Below are positions 27,001 through 38,570 of a DNA stretch of 64,000 bases, in pieces. The position numbers and the translations under genes were made by a program. Within the stretch, counting starts at the first letter, position 1. The number at the start of each line of letters is the position of its first letter. Origin of the DNA: Brienomyrus brachyistius (taxonomy: Eukaryota > Chordata > Actinopteri > Osteoglossiformes > Mormyridae). The stretch lies in assembly GCF_023856365.1 (NCBI RefSeq), contig NC_064543.1, forward strand, positions 11,263,459-11,327,458. The letters are read 5' to 3'. A model generated the notes under the pieces. The model made no database searches. It saw only the letters and a list, made by a program, of their open reading frames with translations, and was not told the DNA's origin.

Positions 27001-29124
27001 ATGTTCAAATAGTATTCTCATCTAACGAGCCGCCCTAGCAAAATCTCCCCTGCCTCATCTTCAGGCTACTAACCGTCTGCCTCACCCAGCAGGGCCCTGA
27101 GGTGGAGACCGCAGCCGGACGGGACTGCCGTGCGGCCTCGGAGAAAGTGCCGGGTAATGTTTAACAGAAGGCGCACAAAGAAACGGACAGATGACTCAGA
27201 TAAGGCAGAGGAAAAGCAGAAGTAAAGTGGAGATTAAATAAAAACACGGATTACCGGAGGGTATTAAAATGACACAGGAGATTATACAGATACTGTCCAC
27301 GTGTGAGCAGGATCTCAGAGCGAAGCGCACATCAGCTACCCCAGCCCAGAAGAAGTCTGGCAGGGTCAGATTTTAATTTATATAGTTGTTTAATTTACTC
27401 CCACTTACTTAATTTATTTGGAATGCACCTAAATGGAGGAATCTTTCTCCCTGTCTCTCCAAATGGGATACTGGGAGGTGGCAGAAAGAGCAATCATCTG
27501 GTGACAGCTGTAGGATATTTCCAAGGGTCCCCTTAACAGAGTGCAGCTATGATCCTCTGATTTATATCTAGTGGATGCTGCGAACACAACTGGGAATATG
27601 ATGTAATGTGTTATGGTAAGTCAGGGCCCTTTTTTTATTTTATTTTTTTTAAATTACGCCACTCACACCGGGTTTCCCTCCGCGGCACCTACAACGGGCC
27701 GAAGCCCCAGGCCTAGCGACCCGTCAGCCTGGAGAAATGTGCGGCGGTACCGACGCTAAGCAGCCAACTCAAATCTGTAACGTCACGTCTACAGTGGGAT
27801 TGCTGTCAGGGAGACGAATGAGTTCAGCGTGCAGAGATCTTTGAGTACTTCATCTCAACGCAGTACCTCGGTCAAGTTTTCTTTCCCCATGAGAGATGTC
27901 TATATCCTCCCAATTTTTATTATTATTATTATTTATTTTTTTATTTTTATCTTGTTTCAGTCTAAGCTAAAGATTGGATGCCAGGGATCCTGGTGGAATA
28001 CCGGTGAGGGCAGGACACCCAGGAGCCCTGTTTGGGGGGTGAAGGGTGCCACGGTTCATGGACAGGCCACAGGAAGTCCAGGAGTTCACCACACTGCCTC
28101 TACCCCCACACACAATGGCGGTTTTCATCAGCGATCTGGCCTCTGTCTTTGGCCCTTCATTATCTTCGCCAAAATTCATTAGCAGGGCCTTGTGAGGACA
28201 TGAGCGAGCGGGAGCAAGACATGCCCCGGGAACAATATCCAGCCTAAATCTTACTGCGTTCTTTGACGGCATGCAGTGAAGTGTATGAGAGCCCCTCTCC
28301 CCTGCCATCTTTTGAGCTGTGATCAGTGTAGGACACATCAAAAAGCACCTCCATCTTGGCTCATTTGTCAAACTTCTAGCACACTGCCATTTAGTTTGCT
28401 GTTGCTAAGGCTCTTATTAATTAGGTACTGCTTCCAGTGGCAGTACAGTTAATGTCACACTCGGATTCTTTGAGCTACCGCCCCATTGTGATGTCACAGG
28501 ATAGCATTATCAGTAACGGTTATATTCTGTCATTGACATCTCCTTCCATGGCTTGCGTGGGTGAGGAGAAAATGTGTTAAGCAAATTGTTTTGTGCTCCT
28601 TAACCTTGCAGGGAAACATTTCTATCATTTGATTTAAAGCTTCATATTGTTTTTGAATTAGTTTTCCACCCATCTTAGTAAGTTACCACAATGGAAAAAG
28701 TAGTGCATCTATTTTCAACAGTAATATTGTAAAGTTGACAAAACATATTTCTGTGATAGTATGGTAACAAAACGCTACAAGGAAGAAACAAACACTGAAA
28801 AGGTATAATACTGTTGTAGTGTAACTGCCAGTGTATAGTTACTTTTGGTTTGAAATAAAACTTCCCCCGACTGGGTAAATTGGATGATTGATTTTTCCTG
28901 CCTTTCTTAAACAGCCACGGTCACATTGCTCACTCTGCCTTACCTCAATATAACACATAACACTGAAAATGCTTTTTAACAAGCAAAAATGTCCCATGTG
29001 ACATAGTTTCTAGTAAAAAAACTGATGTCTCCCATTTCCAACTTTCTTTTAATCTTCAAATCTCGTAGCTGTGCTGAAATATCAGGCTGTTTTTTTTTTT
29101 TTTATTGAAGAATCTATGTCTGTC

Positions 29125-29385
29125 TGTCTGTCCGTCAATCATTTTTTAGGCTCTCTTCCGAGTCGGGGTCACCTGCCTCCTATGGCAGTGTGGGGCACAA
29201 GCCTGGTATCCATCCACTAGGGGATGCCAGTCCATCACTGGGCACAGACATGCAGTCTCTCACACACAAAATCATATTCTATGGGCAAATCAGTGACACC
29301 GCTTAGCCTTCCTGCATGTCTCTGGGCTGCAGGAAGAGACCTGGAGTACCTAGAGTAACCCTTCATGACATAGGGGGAGTGTCCA
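29125..29385 (-). repeat. tRNA-derived SINE remnant, minus strand
   Basis: The reverse complement shows TGATGGACTGGCATCCCCTA, CCAGGCTTGTGCCCCACACT and a GGTGACCCCGACTCGGAAGA tail followed by a GACA microsatellite. These segments match the 3' half of the same class of teleost SINE as at 14070. Confidence 0.55.
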
Positions 29386-29386
29386 A

Positions 29387-29427
29387 CCCCCCCCCCCCCT
29401 CCACACACACACACACACACACACACA
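29387..29427. repeat. Poly(C) plus (CA)13 tract
   Basis: Thirteen C residues at 29387-29399 are followed after TC by a CA run to 29427. Confidence 0.95.
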
Positions 29428-32400
29428 AAGAGAACGGAAGAGGCAGCGCTACCCCCAGCAGGATGATGACAAAAATAATTGTGCAAGGAAAGAATAAATC
29501 TAATGACTGCAAAATTCAACATATATTGTTCTTTAGATTGTTTTTGATTTTAAGTGTATATTTCATTGGGTTCTCCTTTGTCTGAGTTACGGACAGGCTT
29601 TGGTGTGTATGTAGCACTATTAAGTGTGAAGTGTGCCCTTCCAAGGTAGGGCAGAGTGCTGAATGTAAGGCTGTTTGGCTTTAAAGGGGCCCCCGTGCTC
29701 AGGAAGGGCAAACTGCTAACAGCCTTGGCCTGGCTGAGAAAGCCTGACAGCAGGAGGCCGATTGCACACTTGTGGATCTGCGCTGGGCCTAATCTGGTCC
29801 GCCAGCATGTGCTCTGCTAAGCCTGCGGTGGCCGCACCCCACTTGACACCAGCCGGTAACTTGGCCTAATGAGGGCTCAGTTTGGTTCAAGTGGCTGCTT
29901 TTTATATCGCTAAGGTCTAGATAAAGCTGCCCTTTCTATCAGCCTATTTACAGCCTGTTTTATTCCTACCGCTTTCTGACTTGCTTACTCACGGTGCATG
30001 TGTAGTTTTATGTTTCTTAATGTTTTTTTTTTTCTTTTTCACAGAAGCCTTATCAAAGGGGTGTTTGGGATTAAGTATCCAGTGCCCCCCCCCATTCCAA
30101 ATACATATTAAAAATAATAAAGAAAGAGAAGGGATTGATAATTATGATGATACTGATTTTGTGTGCATGTCACTGGTTGTGACGGAAATACATGTCCGAG
30201 TTTAAAAGTTTTATACTGTCCACATTTAAAGTGCCAGACTGGAGTTTAATCACACAGCATGTTTTTTCTAGGCATGAAATGCATGTCGAACACCAGTACA
30301 TTCTACGCTGCCGTGAGCCATCCGTAATCCGGGAGTAACAATCGTAATGCACATTATTGTATCCGCACCGCTGCAGGTAAGCGGGCCCTTGTCTTATTCT
30401 CCTTGGGGGCGATCTTGGCCCAGTCGTGTGATTCTATTGCGGTCAGAACTCAAACTGGAGGGTTCTTCGTAAACGCAGCGGCCCTCAAAGTTCATACTGT
30501 CTACCGGCCATCAAACAGACGGGCTCGAGAGGATTCCTGAGAAACACCGCCGTTCCTTTCCACCGCTCGCTGTCCCCTCAGGTATCGTGTTACCGTGGTA
30601 ATCCCATTCTGTATGCATCATTACCTTCAATAATGTTTGGCTGCTTCTGCCTGCCGCTCCAGCTTTAATTAACCTCCGTCTAAATATTTAATATACCTCC
30701 AAACATCTTCATGTTCGCGGGTAGGGCTTGGGCGGCAGGCTCGTTCCTGACCACAAGGCACAATTTCAGTAACCGAAATTAAACATACTGAACGCGGAGA
30801 CTTGCTGTAACTCAACAGCTGTAAACGATGTATTGGCTCTTTTGTATTTAACTCGTGCCATATGCATCCATGTAAAATTGGTGACAGTAACTGCTTAATT
30901 ACAAATGTTCTGGGACATCAGTAATGTTAGTCAACACCACTGGCAATGCCAGTCCTGTGCAGTGGATTTGTGAGTCAAGGAGACCTGTTTTCATTACATG
31001 CTAATGCTGTGGCCTTAAATTCTTTTCCATGTCATTGACCGTCGTGTCCGTCTTCGAGCTTTAATCAAAACAGCATTCGGAATATGATTCCAGAAGATTA
31101 TATTTAGGGCGATTTGCGATACAGATCTCGCCGACATGGCAGATTGTGGAACAATGCTGGTCTGGCTGGATAATCTCGAATCATGGTGAACTGACCTCCC
31201 AGAAGAGAAAACAGCAGAACTCACCCCAGTATTGCTTTCACTTGGGAAGGTAGAAAGTAATATCTCTTGCCCAAAAATGAGGCATAGCCAACTGCTGCCC
31301 AGACCATACACACATACACCTTGTTCAAATACACAGTAAACAATGTACAACAGTAAAACAATTGTTATGTGTATCCAGGAAAATAAGTATTACATCAGCT
31401 GAATATAGAGTACGTTCTACAGGTTCAATAGTTGATTATTTCTGATTTTAACTTTGGGTTGCTTTGTAAGAGCATGCCAGAGATCCAAAACTTACTATTT
31501 AACAAAAGGTATTGAAAATGTAATTGATATGGCAATGAAATAGTACACAAATAGTACAATGAAATGATGCAATGACATTTTTTCAATTTTCAGACCTGCA
31601 AAGTTATCTATTATTATATTGAATAACTTTTTTTTTTTTTTTTGCGTCAGCAGTCACCAATTACCTTAATTTAAAACGGGCACGTGGTATCATTACAGCT
31701 AAGTTAAAAGAACTGGGAAAAGAAAATAGATACTTACACTGCAGAAAACAGCTTCGGAAAAGAAATTGTAAACATTTGCTGCAGTTAGCTTATATATATC
31801 CGTTCGTGAATTCTCGGTGCAATTTTATGCTTTCCTGAATAGTCAGAAGCACTTCGGTGCGACAGATTTCTCTCTCAAAAGGCCAGTGGCACAAGTTAGC
31901 AAGCGGATAACGCCTTCAAATAGACCTAATGCCCTTTATTACAAACACTAATCTCAAAAATCCGACCTGAAATAATGTTTATCTTCTCGTAGTTTAATTT
32001 GTGCACGTGTAAGCCGAGGGTCATTCGCGGCGGACCTCAAGATTCCCTTTATTACGCAGGAATGAAGTTTCTTCAGAGGGACCTAATGTTTGTATAATTC
32101 CTTCATTGCGCAAACATTTGGACCCGTACTCACACACTATAAGTTCTGTCGAATAGACAGTGTGTATAAATAATAGTAAATCAATATAACGGTTAAAATT
32201 ATTTATGTGCTTCATTTAAGAAAATCGGCGGGATAATTCATCTGAGTTCTTAAAATTAATACCTGAAATGACAACACCAAAAAATGCATACAATTAAATA
32301 TTAAAATTTTATGTTATGTAATTCTTAAATATAGATTGTACCAAAACTAGTTCACATTAACGGAAGATCAAAGTGATGTAAAACAAAATTCGCGAACTAT

Positions 32401-34089
32401 CAAGGATAGCATACCCCCCATGCAATTTTCAGGGACCATTAAATACAGTTTTCTTAACCAGTTTTGAGACAATAAGTTTTCATGCTTTTTCACATAGCTA
32501 TTTAGCATATTTTGCCTGCCTATTAGTATTTTGAAAAGTATTCCCAAATTGGCGGGCTTTAAGGAGTCATTTGACAGATCAATCACGAAACGGTTAAAAA
32601 TAAATGGTGACCCTGGTGAACCATGAGAATTGTTCTTATCGGGTTGATCTATAAGCGACCTCTTGGTGACAACAATTATTAAATTACTGCAACGGGTCCC
32701 CCTGCAACGGGCACAAAGATGCATTCATCCCTTATTCTTGCTACGTTGTTAGCACGAACAGTAACAAAATGTTTGATGTCACTTCCAATTAAATATAAAC
32801 AATGACGAGGTGATGTTTCCTTTCTGTCCTGCCATGTAAAGTGCATTCATGCCTCAGACTGGATTATGACCTTCCGCATGCTCTAGTTTTTGAGCTGCCT
32901 GACAACGAACTTCGATCAAGGAAAACTTTCAGTCTTTTAATACGACGTGAACCCTGAAATCACGACCCAGAAGCTGGTGTCTTGTAAAATGCATTGTTAT
33001 AAAATTTTTCCGACATGGCCAAAATGCTTTCCCACAACCAAAATAAACACATGTATTATTTTATACACTGACAGGCAATATAGTACAGTATACCATTCCA
33101 TATGCAACCAACAACAAACAAAAGTACCTGTATTATAAGCTAACAATCAAATTGAAACAAATTACACTTATCACATGTAAGCAACTTCGAAACGATGCAA
33201 AATTTAACAACTTAAAGCACATTACAAAATGGTTCATAAATTAAATAAATTAATTGTTCAAATTGCCCAACTACGATTGCCCAGTGCATACATCAGAAAT
33301 CCAGTCGTTTTTTTTAAATATATATCTTTCACATAGTCCACATGACCGTAAAAACAACGTTGTGCAAAAGTCGGGGCTGCCTCTACAGTCGCAAAAAACG
33401 TCTAACACTGACAGCGTTCAAAATGTTTAAACTGTTCACAGCTGACGGCTTGGAAGATCGCGTCTAAATCGCCGGTCCACAGTGCATAATTTGAATTAGT
33501 GTCCCACCGTTTGAAAACTGCACATTGGCCAACAGAGTAAAGGAAAAAGTCACATATACATATAGATATAAAGATGCAGCAGCAATTGCGAATTTGAATC
33601 TGCAGGCCCTGGAAGCAAATCAGTTATTCTATTAAATTAAATACAGGATGTGCATAAGTATGATTGTGTTTTTCTGTATTTACCTTGACCCCGTTTTAAA
33701 ATTGCATTTAATGGACCTTCCTGGAACCCTGTAGCAGCTATTTGATTTTAGGGCATATTGTGAATCTGTGTCTTTAAGTAAAGTTTTAAACTTAAACTTT
33801 TAATGTATTTCAATATGTAAGCAATCCTTCAAAAGCGAAATATTTTGGATTCATTTTAATATACGGGCAAGGTTTTGTCAACGTTGAACTTCAAATGCAG
33901 AAAATTTAATCAAACAATTCTGCCTGCTTGATATGTTACGAATCGCCAGTAAAATCAGTAGTAAATAGAAGCTAATTCATTGTGTGGATTTGCCTGCGCG
34001 TGCAGGTATCTACTTCATAATATTTGACAGAAGGGCGAATATAGCGATGGTTAGAATATTTCAGAATAATCACATAATAAACTTTTTTT

Positions 34090-34435
34090 TTTAATGGTCA
34101 TTTGATTCACCACAGTAAATCAAATAAAAATGGTGTGTGACATATAATTAAGGAAAAATCATGTAACTGAATAACAAAGTTTATATGCGCGTGCCAATAA
34201 TATACATCCTATCTTTTTGGATTAAGTGGGTCCAACGCAAGAAGTTTCGAAATATTAGCATAGGGGGAAAAACTCAAATCATGTCCTATAGAAACACAAT
34301 ACAGGTTTTCTGCATGAGATGTTGCAGGAGTCGGCAATCGGAAAGTGTAAGCAGAGCAAATATTTGCGCCTGTTAAATGTAAGAAGAGCAGACAGAGCAG
34401 ATGCGTGTGGTTAGGGCTCCCGGTGTGGATTCTGG
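34090..34435 (-). other. Probable irx6 3' UTR with a candidate poly(A) signal
   Basis: The stretch 3' of the stop codon has no AATAAA on the minus strand. The nearest variant is ATTAAA at 34095-34090, about 340 bases past the stop. It runs directly into a genomic A-tract, so it is a weak call; the real UTR may be longer. Confidence 0.25.
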
Positions 34436-35085
34436 CTAGCGAGTCAGTGCTCTTGGGGCTCCTTCCATTGACAGGTACTGGCATGTGTCCGGGAGCAGAG
34501 AGTAGGATCTGCTGTGCAGGCTCTTCTGGTTAAAGCTGGAGTGGCCGTAGCTTTTACTGTGGGAGGACGGTCCCTCGTGGAACGAGCTTGCTGCGGGGGC
34601 TACAGTCACGACTTCCCGCTGACCGGCTGTGTCCCCACACTGGCCAGCACTGGACGCTGGGGGCCTGGCTGACTGCAGCCGGCAGTCCATCCCGAGAGTC
34701 TCCGTTATGAGTTCACCATCATGCGAATCACCTAGTGGTTCGCTAACGTCTGCGGTCCGCGCCGGTGACCAGATCAGGGACTTCCCTGCTGCCTGAAACA
34801 GCGGCAGGGCTGCGGTCGGCACTTTGCCTACACAGGGGCCCAGGAAGTCGGGCGCTGTTGCCACCGCGCCCTTGGTATTGCTGCCGAACGTGTGGAAGCA
34901 GCTGGGAAAAGTCAGGGTGCTGCCATAGTCCCTCTTTGCGGGCTCCCCGGGCAAACCGGAGGTAAGGTCTTGCTGTTCATGGGGGCCTTTCTCACAGTCA
35001 TCACCCAGCTTGTCGCAGTCCTCATCGTCCATGTCTTCTAAGTCACTCAACCGTAGGCCCTTGTCCTCCTTACACACCTTGGAGT
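34436..35085 (-). CDS. irx6a: irx6 exon 5, C-terminal region with acidic segment and IRO-like motif
   Basis: This terminal exon of 650 bases encodes residues 236-451 and ends in TAG at 34438-34436. The acceptor is TGCCTAG and the preceding intron is 334 bases. [13 protein letters not shown] (249-261) is the conserved acidic segment after the homeodomain. IWSPARTA (340-347) aligns with the conserved C-terminal Iroquois motif, commonly IWSLAxTA, with Pro in place of Leu. The remainder is Ser/Gly/Pro-rich and probably disordered. Confidence 0.92.
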
Positions 35086-37694
35086 CTAGGCATAAATAAA
35101 GGCATAGACTGAGGAAAAAGGCTGTTTGCCAGAGCGTCACAAAGAGAAGCTGCTGGGAGCCTCTGCATTTTAATGTAGCCTTTGGCTACCAAGCAGGCTA
35201 CAGCATGGGCTGAGACATAAACCACCTGTGTATTGAATGGGTTTTGCGTTCTGATTATTAACTGTGAAAACTGACTGGGTGGCTGTTCATCACTAAAACA
35301 CAAGATTTTATTGCATTATTTATTATTAATATTATTATTACTCCTCTGTAAGCGTAGCCTTTTGTATGCTAATGCACTTAAAATCCTGACGGATATATGC
35401 AGGAAGCAGAGATGCTCACCTTTGCTGACACACTCCTGCTCATTTTTGTCAAGGTCATCTTTCTTGTCCTCCCCAGCTTTATTCTTGGGCGCCCAGGTCA
35501 TCTTGTTCTCCTTCTTTAGCCTTCTTCTGGCGTTGGCGAACCAGGTGGACACTTGGGTGAGGGTCATTTTGGTGATGATGGCCAGCATGATTTTCTCCCC
35601 CTTGGTGGGGTACGGGTTTTTGCGGTGCTCGTAAAGCCATGTTTTTAGGGTGCTGGTGGTCTCCCTTGTGGCATTCTTCCTCCTCGACGATCCATTGAAG
35701 TCTACGGTTCCGTACCTGCCGTTACAATCGTGGATGGAATCCATCAGCTTTAATCACAGAACAATGGCATCATTTGTATATCCCGTGCAGTTACGTCACA
35801 ATATCACTCCAAAGCAGGGCACTATAAAAACAAACACAAGAAGTATTGAAGTTCTTAGAAATGTTTAATGCGAAACTATATCATTTCTTTAGGACGCATT
35901 CTTTCATTTTCTGGCATAGTTCTATAGCTGGATACCATTACAATTAACAGGACAGTTGTAATTAAGATAAGAATGATACGTTTGTACCTGTCGTACTGGT
36001 ATTGCCCTAGAGAGTGATCGTAGGGATAATAGGCAGCCGATTGGGTGATAGACGAGTGCAAATTCCCAGCGCCATCCTTGATGTCGTACTGTGGGGTCTA
36101 AAATCGTAAGAGCTGTCACAATTCAAAGGTAGACTGCAGGTATGTGTGTCACTCTTTGAATGTTAAACCATTTAACTTAAAATGCATTACAGACAAGATT
36201 ATACATTGTTACAGTAACGTCTCAGTGCGCGACAATTGCCGTAATTGTAGCTTTTAAAAATTTACCATGAAATACAGTCACATATTAAAATACGAAGCTA
36301 ATTCTTTCTAATCATTATGTTTTCCCCAACTTAACAGCTGCATAAAACAGTCAACCTAATTAAACCATTAATCCAAAAAATGTTATTCACCGCGTTAAAA
36401 ACGTTTCTGTACTTGTTAAACAAGTAACAGTAGTTAAAGCTCAAGATAGAGGCAGAAACATTATTAAAACAATGAGAATCGATAAGCACGTCGAAAGGGA
36501 TCGATGAGTCAGATGAAAGTGCGCACTTACCAGCGTGGAGTAGAGCGCCGAGGGCTCCGTGCTGTACGGAAAGTAGTTGGCGTAGTTCTGACCGGCTGCC
36601 GCCGCGTAAGGCGAGCCGTACATGCCGAGAGCCGCGTTCAGCTCGCCCCGTGTGCTCGCCAGCAGTCGGTTCTCGTAAGGAGGGCAGCAGAACGCGGCTG
36701 CAGTCTGGGAACCGCCGGACCCATCAGAGACCGACCTGGAAATCGAATCGCAGCAAGTCGTACTGGGGTTTGCCGACACGAAAAACTGCGTAAAGAGAAT
36801 TTTGATACACATGTCAGTCGTGTGGGCTGTAGGCTATACTCTTCATAAAAGATCTGGCTCTACAATGTTTTAGAGAAAGGCCACAGGGTTGAGCAGTAGA
36901 ATATATCAAGTTATAGATTAAAGACATAACTACATGCAAAAAACATGGTCTTTTATGTATGCTTTACATGAAATTACAGGTCTTAAATGGAAGATGTTAT
37001 ATAACTTGAGAAACGATGGAATGATGTGAACTTATGCAGAAAATATAAATACCAAGACCGAGCATTTTATTTCACGGCAATACGTTTTAAAGAACGAGAG
37101 TAATTGTTTGTCATCGCCACAACCATGTACGGACAGAGGTGACATAAGTAAGTCTTTAAACTTTGAAAAAAAGTTTCCCTCAAATAATATATCACTATTC
37201 TTCCACTTTCACTTTTGAGTGTATTGATTGTTGGATATGCCGGTCCGGTAAATCGAACTTGTAATTGTACGCTGTACTGCATAATTTCAAAATTTGTTTA
37301 AATATATCAAAATACGCCGAAGGCAACGTTAATAACTGCAGCGGCTAACAGGCTAAACGTCAAATTGTGCTTGAAGTTAGTTGTTCCCTTGATGGCAGTA
37401 TAAATATTTGTACTTTTATAAAACGCTCGCAAAATGTTTAAGTTTAAACCACCGGAATATTGGCATACTTGTTTTTAGTAATAATAAAATATATTTGAAG
37501 ATACCCTGCCTTTTAATACACTTTTAACGTTAAGTTATGTAAAACATAATATGAATATAATAGAAATATAATTATCCTCAGTAATGGACCGAACACCGTG
37601 CAGCTTCAGGTGTAATGGCAAAAAAACACAGTATTGCATTTTTCCTTACCTGTGAACTTGTATTATAAGGATATCCAAACTGCGAGAAAGACAT
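34436..37694 (-). CDS. irx6a: Iroquois homeobox protein Irx6 (TALE homeodomain transcription factor), complete five-exon gene
   Basis: The coding sequence joins 37694-37650, 36785-36531, 36097-35988, 35715-35420 and 35085-34436 on the minus strand. All four introns begin GT and end AG, and the frame is kept throughout, giving 451 residues; human IRX6 is about the same length. Residues 1-15 begin [10 protein letters not shown], the family N-terminus. A cysteine-containing block (STTCCDS, about residues 23-29) and [17 protein letters not shown] (about 123-139) are typical of Irx4/Irx6. The TALE homeodomain spans about 148-210, with the three-residue loop extension near NPYP (170-173) and recognition helix WFANARRR (195-202), where homeodomain position 50 is Ala. 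An acidic LSDLED segment (249-254) and an IWSPARTA motif (340-347) follow. [15 protein letters not shown] and [10 protein letters not shown] match Irx6 better than Irx4. The protein should be a nuclear DNA-binding patterning regulator, with family roles in neural, retinal and limb or fin development. The a/b paralogue assignment is inferred from usual teleost retention, not shown. Confidence 0.95.
35420..35715 (-). CDS. irx6a: irx6 exon 4, TALE homeodomain
   Basis: This exon of 296 bases encodes the whole homeodomain, about residues 148-210 of the joined protein, starting [14 protein letters not shown]. It contains the NPYP loop, [30 protein letters not shown] and the [13 protein letters not shown] tail. 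The acceptor is AACGGCAG and the donor is AAAG|GTGAGC, leaving a G that completes an Asp codon with exon 5. A charged Lys/Asp-rich stretch follows the homeodomain. The preceding intron is 272 bases. Confidence 0.97.
35988..36097 (-). CDS. irx6a: irx6 exon 3
   Basis: This exon of 110 bases encodes [16 protein letters not shown] through GQYQYD plus two bases of an Arg codon. The acceptor is GATTTTAG and the donor is AG|GTACAA. The [17 protein letters not shown] segment, completed by the next exon, precedes the homeodomain in Irx4/Irx6 proteins. The preceding intron is 433 bases. Confidence 0.92.
36531..36785 (-). CDS. irx6a: irx6 exon 2
   Basis: This exon of 255 bases encodes residues 16-100, [10 protein letters not shown] to EPSALYSTL. 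It has acceptor TTTACGCAG and donor GTAAGT and is phase 0 at both ends. It holds the family-specific N-terminal block with paired cysteines ([15 protein letters not shown]) and the [15 protein letters not shown] stretch that points to Irx6. The intron before it is 864 bases long. Confidence 0.93.
37650..37694 (-). CDS. irx6a: irx6 exon 1 (coding part)
   Basis: This 45-base exon encodes [15 protein letters not shown] and ends CACAG followed by the donor GTAAGG, in phase 0. The start was chosen because vertebrate Irx4 and Irx6 proteins begin MSF/MSYPxFGxPY. The context has G at -3. Another ATG lies in frame 21 bases upstream at 37715, so an extension of seven residues (MVTKEAA) is possible; a TAA lies in frame just above that ATG. 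Confidence 0.92.
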
Positions 37695-38570
37695 GGCTGC
37701 TTCTTTTGTTACCATCAGCAATTATCTTCCCTTTGATCGATTTTAACCAAATGCACTTCAAATACACATTCTCATAGACATTTCCACGCACGGCCTTTTG
37801 TCAATAATAGATGACTGCACTTAAGAAGAAGGCTTGAAGCTGTATAAAGCAGCAAATAGTTTTCACATACACAGATGTATGTAGATAATCCTCCAAAGAA
37901 AAACAGTAGCAAACAATATTAAACTGCATCAGCCACAAAAATATTATTGTGCCTTGGCTGAAGAGGGCTTAAAGGATATCCTAAGACTTGCAAGATATGG
38001 ACTCTGCTTGTGCTATTATTTGTGCCTCTATAGTTCTTTAGCATTCATCCATGCAAGGGTATCAATGTGACGTCACTGTAATCCCGGAACGGCACGGCCG
38101 CACGGATAGAATAATGTCTTTACCAATCGCATCTAACATCGCGCTTCCTTAAGGTGCGCATCCCGTTAACTTAATAAGACACGCTCCTTTCCGGCAGAAA
38201 TGTACGAATTAAGGAAACATACCGACGGCTACTAGAAACTGTTCGGTAAACACAGTGTAAGTTTCTCTGTGGACGCGCATTGCCATGTAAATATGCTCGT
38301 TTGTTTAAATTGTCGTGTATATAAAACGAATGTTGTCTATCGATACTATATTTTTGTAATCAATTTTTTTTAATGCAGACAGCCTTATGCATCGATTCAT
38401 ATCTGTACGCCTTTTAAAACACTTTTATCCGTGCATGCATCAAGCAGTTAATGAAATTACTAATAGCGGTGCAGTTGCAGGCGCGACGTGTCAGAAAAGG
38501 GACAGACGCTTTGGGACGTCAGATTCTGCGTTTAACTGACTCAGGTTGAAGTACACTTAAAGGTACAGCT
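37695..38570 (-). promoter_or_regulatory. Likely irx6 5' UTR and proximal promoter region
   Basis: This is the sequence immediately upstream of the irx6 coding start, with no repeats seen and no clear TATA box. It contains the CRE-like octamer and modest CpG content at 38085-38165. The transcription start cannot be placed from sequence alone. Confidence 0.4.
38068..38075. promoter_or_regulatory. Palindromic CRE-like site upstream of irx6
   Basis: A perfect TGACGTCA octamer, the consensus for CREB/ATF factors, lies about 375 bases upstream of the irx6 start codon. It sits beside a short CpG-containing patch (about 38085-38105). No TATA box is evident on the minus strand nearby. Regulation of irx6 through it is inference from position only. 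Confidence 0.35.

Larger units (their letters stand above)
27001..34089. other. Intergenic region 3' of irx6, part 2
   Basis: Apart from the SINE and CA tract near 29125-29427, no repeats or genes were recognised. A T-tract lies at 31629-31643. Sequence from about 30560 to 30720 and 31660 to 33700 is largely repeat-free. Confidence 0.5.

Noticed and set aside
1..34089. Search for mmp2, the usual neighbour 3' of irx6
   Set aside because: No hemopexin, fibronectin type II or zinc-site (HExGH-type) peptide was seen in the open frames. Short exons could still have been missed.
34436..37694. Assignment of the homeobox gene as irx4
   Set aside because: The N-terminal cysteine block is shared with Irx4, but [23 protein letters not shown] and [10 protein letters not shown] fit Irx6 better. 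Irx4 has TWPPRNK at the last position.
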